Shown in pieces: positions 43,867 to 50,493 of a DNA stretch of 50,493 nt; within the stretch, counting starts at the first letter, position 1; every line of letters begins with the position of its first letter. Location: contig DJMJ01000039.1 of NCBI GenBank assembly GCA_002435325.1, forward strand, positions 1 through 50,493, given 5' to 3'. Source of the DNA: Nitrospira sp. UBA6493. GTDB taxonomy: Bacteria > Nitrospirota > Nitrospiria > Nitrospirales > Nitrospiraceae. The position numbers and the translations under genes were made by a program. Under the pieces are notes generated by a model. That model saw only the letters and a list, made by a program, of their open reading frames with translations, did not search any database and was not told the origin of the DNA.

Positions 43867-45126
43867 ATGCGTCATCGATTGGTGCTCGCGGCCCTCTTCT
43901 TCCTCTTCTGCCTCGCGCGGCTCTCCCTCCACACCTCCTTTGCCCAATCGCCAGAGAGCGAACCTTCCTCCGTGCTCGAGATCCCGCCGCCGTTGCCGGA
44001 ATCGCCCACTCCTCCGACGCAGCCGAATGAGGTTCAACTCCTTGAACAGCCGGCAGCCGAACAGGAAGATGCCGTGACGAGGCTGGGAGAATTGCGCGGC
44101 GCGGTTCGTGTGTCGCCGGAGGATGCAGGCGACCGGCTGAAACTGGCCCGGGGGCTCTACCGTATCGGCGATCTGGATGCCGCGCTAGACGAATGCCGCA
44201 TCGCCATCAAGCTGGATCCGACGCACGCCGCCGCCCACCTGCAGCTTGGCATCACCCTAATGGCCAAACAGGACGGACGCGCCGCGGCCGCCGCCTTGAT
44301 GGAATCCATCGTGCTGGATCCCACATTGGCACAGGCCCATTACAGCCTCGGCAGCGTCCAGTATTCGCTCGGCAATCTCCCTGCCGCCATCCAGTCCTAC
44401 CGCAGAGGCTTGGAGCTGCAGCCGCACTTTCCCGACGCCCGATATCGGCTCGCGCTGGTCCTGAAGCTGACGAATCGGCATCAGGAAGCGGCCCAATTCA
44501 TGGAGGAAGCGGCGGCCGGCGGCATTCCCCAGGCGCAGTTCTTCACGGGCAATGCCTATCGCTCCGGACAGGGCGTGGAGAAAAATCTAGCTCAAGCGAT
44601 CGGCTGGTGGATGACCGCCGTGGAATTCGGACACCAGCGCGCGGCCGAATCCCTCTCGCAACTGCGCCGCCAGGCCCTGTCCTCAGACCAGCCTGAACGC
44701 CGCAGGAATGAAACCCTCAACGCCTTCAGGCAGTATCGAGAACAGCTCTGGAACAGCTACCCGGACGTGGTGCGATATGATCACGCCGACTCATTGGGCG
44801 CGGCACTGCTCACCGCTAGTGACTCCGCCAGCGGCATCCCCTTGCTGCTTCGCGAAGCCCTCGCGCTGAGCGAACCGGCCCACGACGAGCTGGCACGGCT
44901 CTACGAGTACGGCCTCGATAGCCGTCTTGCCCAGTTTGACTCGCGCATCCTGGCCTGTTTTGAAACCATCGCAGCCGATGGCTTCATCCCGGCCAAGAAA
45001 ACGCTGGCGCGCATCTACGGCAAAGGCCTCGGCGTCACAGCGGATGTGCGAAAGGCCAAAGCGCTGTTGAAAGGCCTGTCAAAGCAGGACACGAAGCTAC
45101 TCTTGGACGAAATTGCCGGGCGGTAA
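43867..45126 (+). CDS. Secreted TPR/Sel1-repeat protein
   Basis: 419 residues. Signal peptide at 1-26 (RHRLVLAALFFLFCLARL) with likely cleavage after SFA-Q, a Pro-rich stretch (about 35-60), then three TPR units (about 90-205: LARGLYRIGDLDAALDE, LGITLMAKQDGRAAA, LGSVQYSLGNLPAAI), then Sel1-like repeats (NAYRSGQGVEKNLAQAIGWW; ARIYGKGLGVTADVRKAKAL). Such proteins are protein-interaction scaffolds in the periplasm. The CHASE2-sigma54 activator begins nine bases later, so this may be its periplasmic partner; that is inference. The frame opens at 43678 but 43867 is the only start ahead of a signal peptide. Confidence 0.85.
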   Translation: MRHRLVLAALFFLFCLARLSLHTSFAQSPESEPSSVLEIPPPLPESPTPPTQPNEVQLLEQPAAEQEDAVTRLGELRGAVRVSPEDAGDRLKLARGLYRIGDLDAALDECRIAIKLDPTHAAAHLQLGITLMAKQDGRAAAAALMESIVLDPTLAQAHYSLGSVQYSLGNLPAAIQSYRRGLELQPHFPDARYRLALVLKLTNRHQEAAQFMEEAAAGGIPQAQFFTGNAYRSGQGVEKNLAQAIGWWMTAVEFGHQRAAESLSQLRRQALSSDQPERRRNETLNAFRQYREQLWNSYPDVVRYDHADSLGAALLTASDSASGIPLLLREALALSEPAHDELARLYEYGLDSRLAQFDSRILACFETIAADGFIPAKKTLARIYGKGLGVTADVRKAKALLKGLSKQDTKLLLDEIAGR

Positions 45127-45135
45127 CCACGCACC

Positions 45136-47754
45136 ATGCTTGATGTTTCGCGCCTGTGGCGACAGTTTCTCGGCTCTCCCTGGCTCCAAGCCGCCGCCAT
45201 AGGATTGCTCGCCACCCTCCTGGCGTTCGGGCTCTGGACCGCTGCTCCAGCCACATTCACGGCTCTGGACTGGAGCGCATACGATGTCTGGATCAGCCGT
45301 CGCGCCCCCATTCCCGTCAGCCCGTCTCTCGTGATCGTCACCCGCGACCCTGCGAGCGAAGCGGAGTTCGGCACAGGACCGTGGGATCGTGCCATCCTCG
45401 CGCGCCTGCTCACCAGCGCACACGAGGCCGGCGCGCTGGTCATCGGCTTTGACCATCGGCTCGATCATGCCAGCCCGGCGCAGCGCGGTGGAGCCGCGAG
45501 CGACGCCCTATTGCTGGAAGCCCTCAATAACGCCGCCCCCGTGGTCATGGGACAGAGCGCCGAGTCCACACTAGCGGCGGATGCCGCGATTGCAGGCCAT
45601 CTCGCAGTCTCGGCCCATTCCGATCATGTCGCCCGCACCATCCCCGCAACAGCACCCAATGGCGGACCAGCCGTCCCGGCCTTCGGAGTGGCGCTCTACG
45701 AGGCGTTTCAGAAACAGGCCTCGCCGGCACAGCCCCTGCTCTCCCCAACAGGAAGTACACCACTTCTGGTCAATTATGTCGGCAACGGCACGCTCGATGC
45801 TCTCCCAACCCTGCCAATATCAGCCGTTTGGAGCGCCATCGAACAGCACGAGAGCGACCGGCTTGCCCAATGGTTCAATGGCAACGCAGTCGTGTTTCTG
45901 CCGAACCAGAACGCTGGAGGCAACTGGCTCCTGCCCACGGGATACAGCGTGACCGGCCAGGTGGTCCATCTCCATGCCCTGAACATGCTGCTCACCGGTC
46001 AGCGCATCTGCCAGGTCGGCGCCGCCGGCCGCTCAATAGTCACGCTGCTCCTGGCCAGCGTGATTGCCTGGCTCCTGCTTCGGTTCCGAGGCACCATGAG
46101 CTTGCTCCTCGCCGGAACGGCCACCGCCATCTATGGCGGACTCCTGCTCCTCGCGCTGATGGCGGCCCAGCTGGTGCTGCCCCTCGCCATGCCGATCACA
46201 GCCGCCGCGCTCGTGTTCGCAGGGACAACCATCTGGAGCCACCTCACCGCGCACCAACGGCTGATACTGGTGGAGCAAGACATGCTGCGGGTGCAGCAGG
46301 AAGCCGCCGCCGTGCGCGAAGCGCTGGCTCTGCGCGAATCCCGGGCGGACATGCTGGAGGAAGACCTCGCCGCCGCCAGAGCCGCCATCACCCACTCCAC
46401 CGGACAACAGAAAGAACTGACCAGATCCGCCGAGGCGCTTCGCGCCCAACTCACCGAGGCGCAGGCGCAGGAAGAAGAGGCCCGCAGGAAATTGGGAGGG
46501 CTCGAACAGCAGCTGCACAGTTTGCGCACCGCCACAAGCGTGCCGGCTGCGATGGACGACGCGGCACTCGACCGCCTCCGCGACGAGTGCCGCCAACTGG
46601 GCATCGTCACCCAAGATACAGCCCTCCTGCGCCTCTATCGGGATCTGAAGAAGGGCGCCAAATCACCCCTGACCGTGCTGCTGCTCGGCGAACCGGGCAC
46701 CGGGAAAGAACTCTTCGCCCGCGCCGTCCACCGGCTGAGCCCCAGGACGAGCAAAACCTTCATCGCCGTCAACATGGCGGCGATTTCACCCGAGCTGTTC
46801 GAAAGCGAACTCTTCGGCCATACCAAAGGCAGCTTTACCGGCGCCACGGCAGACCGGCGCGGATATTTCGAATTGGCGAATCATGGAACAATTTTTCTAG
46901 ACGAGATCGGCGATCTGCGGCTGGACCACCAGAGCAAGCTGCTGCGGGTGCTTCAGGAGAAATCTTTCTACCGCGTCGGCGCGACAACCCCGACAACGGT
47001 GGATGTGCGCATCGTCGCCGCGACCAACCGCGACTTGCAACGCGGCGTCACCGAAGGCTGGTTCTGCGAAGATTTGTATTTCCGGCTCACCGGACTCGTA
47101 TTCCGGCTCCCGCCATTGCGCGAACGGGCCAGCGACGTGCCGCTGCTTGCAGAGATTTTCCTCCAGGAGATCGCCGGCCAGATGGGCAAACCGGCGCCGC
47201 AACTGTCGAATGAAGCGATGCGGGCGCTCGCCGAACAGGAGTGGAAAGGCAACGTGCGGGAACTCCGGCATTGCCTGGAACAGGCCATCGCCTTGAACGA
47301 CGGGCCGCTGCTCTCGAAAGAGTCATTGCGCCTTGGCAGCGATTCCACGCCCGCCACAGGCCGAGCGAAACAGAATCCGTTGCTTCCCGATCCAGCGAGT
47401 GATATCGCCGTATTGAACTGCCTGAGGCAGCAGGGCTTCGACATGCAGGCTACGGCCAAAACACTCGGCTGGGACCGGAGCACCGTGACCCAACGGTTGA
47501 AAGGCCTCTGCTTCCAAGCCCTCGTCGAGTTCAACGGCGATCAAAGCAAAGCCGCCTTAGCCATTGCCGGCGATCCGAGCCATCTGCGCACGGTCGAACT
47601 GAAGCTTCTGGACTACCACAGCCACTTGCTCTCCGTGATCGAACCCTTCAAGACCGCCGACGAAGCCATTTCAGATTGCAAACGGCGCTTCAAGAATCTC
47701 CCGGACCGCCACTTCAGGGCGGTGGAGACACTGGTGCGGCAGCATTTTTCCTGA
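45136..47754 (+). CDS. Membrane CHASE2-domain sigma54 activator
   Basis: 872 residues. A membrane segment (18-38) is followed by a periplasmic CHASE2 sensor domain (about 45-290; WSAYDVWI, GPWDRAILARLL, IGFDHRL), three membrane segments (about 295-375), a coiled coil (about 375-475), a sigma54-interaction AAA+ domain with Walker A GEPGTGKE at 518-525, the sigma54 contact loop GSFTGA at 565-570 (usual GAFTGA, Ser in place of the first Ala) and Walker B TIFLDEIGDL, and a C-terminal helix-turn-helix (about 765-790) with an extra helical tail of about 80 residues. It should sense a signal outside the membrane and activate sigma54 promoters. No sigma54 -24/-12 site was found nearby. Confidence 0.9.
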   Translation: MLDVSRLWRQFLGSPWLQAAAIGLLATLLAFGLWTAAPATFTALDWSAYDVWISRRAPIPVSPSLVIVTRDPASEAEFGTGPWDRAILARLLTSAHEAGALVIGFDHRLDHASPAQRGGAASDALLLEALNNAAPVVMGQSAESTLAADAAIAGHLAVSAHSDHVARTIPATAPNGGPAVPAFGVALYEAFQKQASPAQPLLSPTGSTPLLVNYVGNGTLDALPTLPISAVWSAIEQHESDRLAQWFNGNAVVFLPNQNAGGNWLLPTGYSVTGQVVHLHALNMLLTGQRICQVGAAGRSIVTLLLASVIAWLLLRFRGTMSLLLAGTATAIYGGLLLLALMAAQLVLPLAMPITAAALVFAGTTIWSHLTAHQRLILVEQDMLRVQQEAAAVREALALRESRADMLEEDLAAARAAITHSTGQQKELTRSAEALRAQLTEAQAQEEEARRKLGGLEQQLHSLRTATSVPAAMDDAALDRLRDECRQLGIVTQDTALLRLYRDLKKGAKSPLTVLLLGEPGTGKELFARAVHRLSPRTSKTFIAVNMAAISPELFESELFGHTKGSFTGATADRRGYFELANHGTIFLDEIGDLRLDHQSKLLRVLQEKSFYRVGATTPTTVDVRIVAATNRDLQRGVTEGWFCEDLYFRLTGLVFRLPPLRERASDVPLLAEIFLQEIAGQMGKPAPQLSNEAMRALAEQEWKGNVRELRHCLEQAIALNDGPLLSKESLRLGSDSTPATGRAKQNPLLPDPASDIAVLNCLRQQGFDMQATAKTLGWDRSTVTQRLKGLCFQALVEFNGDQSKAALAIAGDPSHLRTVELKLLDYHSHLLSVIEPFKTADEAISDCKRRFKNLPDRHFRAVETLVRQHFS

Positions 47755-47779
47755 GCCACTTTTACTGGCCATACTCCAA

Positions 47780-47808
47780 TTGATCCCAAATTGGGATCAT
47801 GCTACATT
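47780..47808 (+). promoter_or_regulatory. higBA promoter with palindromic operator
   Basis: TTGATC (47780-47785), 17 bases and TACATT (47803-47808). TGATCCCAA-A-TTGGGATCA (47781-47799) is a perfect nine-base inverted repeat covering the -35 box and most of the spacer, a likely site for repression by HigA. RNA would start near 47815, the toxin GTG itself. Confidence 0.75.
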
Positions 47809-47814
47809 GAATGA

Positions 47815-48108
47815 GTGCGGATTATCGCCAAACAGACCATTCGACAATTCTGGAAGCGACACCCAAAGTCCAAGAGCCCTCTGGAGGCGTGGCATCAGGA
47901 AGTGACTCGGGCAAACTGGGCCTCGCCCTCATCGGTAAAGGCTCAGTTTCGATCAGCGAGTGTGCTCCAGGACAATCGAGTGGTGTTCAACGTTTCAGGG
48001 AATCACTACCGTCTCGTCGTAAAGATTAACTACCCCTATCGGATTGTCTATATCCGCTTTGTCGGCACACACGCCGACTATGATGCCATTGATGCTACGA
48101 CGATTTAG
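47815..48108 (+). CDS. higB: HigB-type mRNA interferase toxin
   Basis: 97 residues from GTG 47815. The family core FNVSGNHYRLVVKINYPYRIVYIRFVGTHADYD (shown here in parts: NHYRLVVKINY and IVYIRFVGTHADYD) marks the HigB branch of the RelE superfamily, which cleaves mRNA on the ribosome. Toxin precedes antitoxin, the usual order for hig. There is no ribosome site, and the predicted RNA start coincides with the GTG, so it may be translated leaderless. A different-frame ORF from ATG 47811 is a shadow. Confidence 0.93.
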   Translation: MRIIAKQTIRQFWKRHPKSKSPLEAWHQEVTRANWASPSSVKAQFRSASVLQDNRVVFNVSGNHYRLVVKINYPYRIVYIRFVGTHADYDAIDATTI

Positions 48109-48123
48109 GAATACGGAGTCGTT

Positions 48124-48483
48124 ATGACCATTGCCCCAATCAAAACTGCCCGAGACTACGAGCGCACGCTCCGCCGCATCGAAGAATTAATGGATGCCAA
48201 GCCAGGCAGCAAAGCCGGCGATGAACTTGATGTGCTCACCACTCTGGTCGAAGCCTACGAGGCAAAACATCATCCTATATACCCGCCCGATCCGATCGAG
48301 GCCATTAAATTCAGGATGGATCAGCTCGGTATGACCAGAAAAGATCTAGAAACATTGCTGGGAGGGCGTGGGCGAGTATCTGAAATTCTGGCGAGGAAGC
48401 GGGGCCTATCCCTAGAAATGATCCGCCGTTTGCATCGAGAACTCCGCATTCCACTCGAAAGCCTTGTGGGAACAGCGGCCTAG
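48124..48483 (+). CDS. higA: HigA-type antitoxin
   Basis: 119 residues. The N-terminal half is helical (ERTLRRIEELMDAKPG; LTTLVEAYEAKHHP), the C-terminal half an XRE-like helix-turn-helix (IEAIKFRMDQLGMTRKDLETLLGGRGRVSEILARKRGLS, given here in part). It neutralises HigB and represses the operon. GGAG lies five bases before the ATG, and the gene starts 15 bases after higB. Confidence 0.93.
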   Translation: MTIAPIKTARDYERTLRRIEELMDAKPGSKAGDELDVLTTLVEAYEAKHHPIYPPDPIEAIKFRMDQLGMTRKDLETLLGGRGRVSEILARKRGLSLEMIRRLHRELRIPLESLVGTAA

Positions 48484-48502
48484 CCCCAATCCAGACGAAT
48501 GA

Positions 48503-49063
48503 TCAGGCCTCTATTGGCTGCCAAGTGGCAGGCTTGAAGTAGGCGTACGATGGGCTCTGGCTCAGGGCCTTCCGGATCACGAGAAAATACAGTTGGCAGG
48601 GCAGAGTATCGATTTCAGCGGGAGAGAAGAACCGCGCGTCGGATGTTTCCTCTCCATCACCGCGTGGCGTCCCGCGAATCACCCGCGCGGCAAAGACCGT
48701 CGAGACGACGGCCAGCTGATCGCCGTTTGAGTAGACGCCGGAAAAGTGCTCCCCCGCGAAAACCCCGAGGATGCGGGTCAACTCCACAAACACCCCGGCT
48801 TCCTCCCAGGTCTCCCGCACCGCCGCATCGGACGGCAACTCATGGGGGTCGATGATGCCGCTCGGCGGCCCCCAGCGGCCGGAACTCTTGTCCTGGACAA
48901 GCAGGAGACTCCCATTGTCGTCGTAAGCAAAGACCATGGCGGTCGGCACCTGCAGCAGCTCGGTGCCGATCTTGGAGCGGAGGGATTGAATGAAGTCTGG
49001 AATGGGCATTCGCGCAAGGTCTCTTTCCCGGAAATAAACGGCCTCTACCTTGCTCAGCCGCAA
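48503..49063 (-). CDS. Nudix hydrolase
   Basis: 186 residues from TTG 49063, or 168 from ATG 49009; neither has a strong ribosome site. The Nudix box Gx5Ex7REUxEExGU is exact: G-IIDPH-E-LPSDAAV-RETWEEAGV. The family hydrolyses nucleoside diphosphates linked to other groups; substrate unknown. The frame overlaps the end of the upstream gene by ten bases if TTG is used. It converges on higA with 19 bases between stops. Confidence 0.88.
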   Translation of the reverse strand: MRLSKVEAVYFRERDLARMPIPDFIQSLRSKIGTELLQVPTAMVFAYDDNGSLLLVQDKSSGRWGPPSGIIDPHELPSDAAVRETWEEAGVFVELTRILGVFAGEHFSGVYSNGDQLAVVSTVFAARVIRGTPRGDGEETSDARFFSPAEIDTLPCQLYFLVIRKALSQSPSYAYFKPATWQPIEA

Positions 49064-49491
49064 GCAGGATCGGCCGAGGCAGGGTCAAACGCGTCCTCGC
49101 GTACATCGAGAATCAGATCATAGGGTGCCAGAGGCGAGTAACTTGAGCGCAAGGCGATCCGGCGGCCCACCACATTGGCCTTCACGTTCAGCTCGATCAG
49201 CCCGGCGAGGTTCAGCAGATCCGGCAACGCCCCGGCGATCCACTCATCCGTGATTTCCGTTTGATCCCACGTGCCAATTTGAAGGTTCATGGCCGGGCCC
49301 AGATCCATGCATTCCATGAATCGATCATGCTCGGGGTCGGACGCGTACGCCCGGATGAGGGAAGCAAAATGTCTGAGGCCCGCCACCGAGCCGACAACAC
49401 GCCACTCCTTCGCCACCTTGTCCTTGCCGCAGAAAAACCCCAATTCCCGCCACGCTTGTCTGGTACGTTCCTTCGCCGCCTCGTTGAGCAT
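49054..49491 (-). CDS. Protein of unknown function
   Basis: 145 residues, soluble, alpha/beta by appearance. Notable stretches are GFFCGKDKVAKEWRVVGSVAGL (in part GFFCGKD and WRVVGSVAGL), RHFASLIRAYASDPEHD and GTWDQTEITDEWIAGALPDLLNLAGLIE; the last resembles immunity- or barnase-inhibitor-like small proteins only weakly. I do not recognise a family. It overlaps the Nudix gene, suggesting shared transcription. Confidence 0.65.
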   Translation of the reverse strand: MLNEAAKERTRQAWRELGFFCGKDKVAKEWRVVGSVAGLRHFASLIRAYASDPEHDRFMECMDLGPAMNLQIGTWDQTEITDEWIAGALPDLLNLAGLIELNVKANVVGRRIALRSSYSPLAPYDLILDVREDAFDPASADPACG

Positions 49492-49559
49492 TCCAGGCTC
49501 CTATCTATTCTGCTGTCCCAAGATTCTCCAGCCACATCGTCGCGCGCGGGCCCGCCTCA

Positions 49560-50150
49560 TCACCCCGCGCGCCGCAGCACGCGCACCCGCTCACGGCCCT
49601 CGCGGCCGGGAAAGGCCACATCCGGCACATAATCCTCGACGATCTCGTAGCCCTCCGCAAAGAGAGCCGTCAGGTCAGGCACGCTGAACGGAAAAGGCGG
49701 CCCCAGTTCACCCGAATCGAGCGCCGGATTGATGTACCACACCCCGATCAACAAGCCTCCGGGCCGCAGCGTCAGATCGATGCCGCGCCGGTAGTCCGCG
49801 CGCAACGTCGGCGGCAGTGCGCTCATGCAAGTATGCTCCAACACCACGTCATAGGCGCCCCGCATTTCTTTCGGCGGATCGAACACATTGCCGATCACGA
49901 AGCGCTCCGCCAGGTGAGGGTACTTCGCACGCGCCTCCGCCACCCCCGTCGGCGCGATGTCGAGCCCCGTCGCATCCAACCCGTGCTCCACCGCCAGCGC
50001 GACCTCATGCCCGCGCCCGCAGCCTGGCACCAGCGCCCGCCCGCGCACCGTCTGACGCGCCAGATACTGCGTCATCGCCGGCGCCGGCGCGCCCTTATCC
50101 CAAAACGCCTCGCCTTTTTGATACTTCTCATCCCAGTCTATGTGCGCCAT
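49560..50150 (-). CDS. TPMT-family SAM-dependent methyltransferase
   Basis: 196 residues. It starts MAHIDWDEKYQKGEAFWDKG, has motif I ALVPGCGRGHEV for SAM binding, and EHTCMSALPP as in the thiopurine methyltransferase family (PF05724). Bacterial members methylate thiols, selenium or tellurium compounds. ATG 50150 follows AAAGGA; an upstream start at 50168 is less likely. No neighbours share a pathway with it. Confidence 0.9.
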   Translation of the reverse strand: MAHIDWDEKYQKGEAFWDKGAPAPAMTQYLARQTVRGRALVPGCGRGHEVALAVEHGLDATGLDIAPTGVAEARAKYPHLAERFVIGNVFDPPKEMRGAYDVVLEHTCMSALPPTLRADYRRGIDLTLRPGGLLIGVWYINPALDSGELGPPFPFSVPDLTALFAEGYEIVEDYVPDVAFPGREGRERVRVLRRAG

Positions 50151-50371
50151 GTATCCTTTCATCAGCACAGTGTCAAAGACGAGAAACGAATAGGGCTGCC
50201 ACCTTTGGTGTCATCTCCCTAGATCAGAATGGTTTCTGATAGCTATTTTCTTCTCCCAAGACGCTATTCTTAGAGTTCACTTAGGCCATTAGTAACGCCA
50301 CGAATGATTCTCGTCAAGACGAGAGAATCGGTGGGAGCCGACGCGACGGAGTACCCCTCTTCAATCTTTGC

Positions 50372-50493
50372 TCATTCGTCGATGCGGAACACCGGGTAGT
50401 CCCCTGCGATGGCTTCAAACTCAGTAACCGGCGACTGGGGTGAGACCGGGAGGTGCTGGCGGCCACTCGTCGCCACCTGGCACCAGGCTTTGA
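50372..50493 (-). CDS. C-terminal end of an unidentified gene, cut by the right edge
   Basis: From the right edge one minus-strand frame stays open for 40 codons (ending ITEFEAIAGDYPVFRIDE-like; visible end YPVFRIDE) and stops at 50372; the other two minus frames have stops or odd composition. Too little is present to name it. The 220 bases between it and the methyltransferase start hold only a short imperfect dyad (GATTCTC/GAGAATC near 50304-50328). Confidence 0.4.
   Translation of the reverse strand, partial: KAWCQVATSGRQHLPVSPQSPVTEFEAIAGDYPVFRIDE

Noticed and set aside
45828..47213. 461-residue ORF in another frame of the CHASE2 gene
   Set aside because: Arg/Pro/Ala-rich shadow of a high-GC gene; the CHASE2-sigma54 frame has complete domains.
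50304..50328. Dyad GATTCTC/GAGAATC as a terminator
   Set aside because: No T-run on either side and imperfect pairing.

Overview
The window looks like a chromosomal segment of a Nitrospira-type bacterium (phylum Nitrospirota); this is inference from gene content, not a database match. Pointers are a five-subunit 2-oxoacid:ferredoxin oxidoreductase as used in the reductive TCA cycle, a bacterial 20S proteasome locus with a Pup-like 64-residue modifier ending in Gly-Glu (the UBact type) in an organism that also has lipoproteins and murA, a class A RNase P RNA and moderately high GC. Gene density is high and almost everything is housekeeping. I see no insertion sequence, prophage or CRISPR array.

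Layout. 1-6240 (minus): ilvB-ilvH-ilvC-psd-pssA-leuA, joining branched-chain amino acid synthesis with phosphatidylethanolamine synthesis; leuA (cut by the left edge) has its own T-box leader. 6481-9908: RNase P RNA, a PilZ protein, an M48 lipoprotein protease, a short RNase HIII (plus) and a coiled-coil zinc-ribbon protein. 9971-13793 (minus): dnaG-rpoD followed by tRNA-Ile2(CAU). 13918-25541 (minus): rho, rpmE, then prfA-prmC-murA-hisG-hisD-hisB-hisH-lipoprotein-hisA-hisF-hisIE-HIT, with terminator-like hairpins after rpmE and between hisB and hisH.

26003-31477 (plus): a DUF2203-like protein, a YCII-domain protein, then the five-gene ferredoxin oxidoreductase operon behind a consensus promoter and a 210-base structured leader, a small acidic protein and tRNA-Asn. 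31500-33751: a frameshifted class II aldolase, a YheT-type hydrolase and a small membrane protein.

33865-43197 (minus) is the most distinctive part: HD-domain protein, YjbQ-family protein, HtrA protease, then ARC/Mpa-type ATPase, Dop, UBact, PrcB, PrcA and PafA. This is a complete tagging, untagging, unfolding and degradation set next to a periplasmic protease operon. 43329-50493: a HIT hydrolase, a TPR/Sel1 lipoprotein-like secreted protein paired with a membrane CHASE2-sigma54 activator, a higBA toxin-antitoxin pair with a palindromic operator over its promoter and a probably leaderless toxin start, a Nudix hydrolase, an unrecognised protein, a TPMT-family methyltransferase and the tail of one more gene at the right edge.
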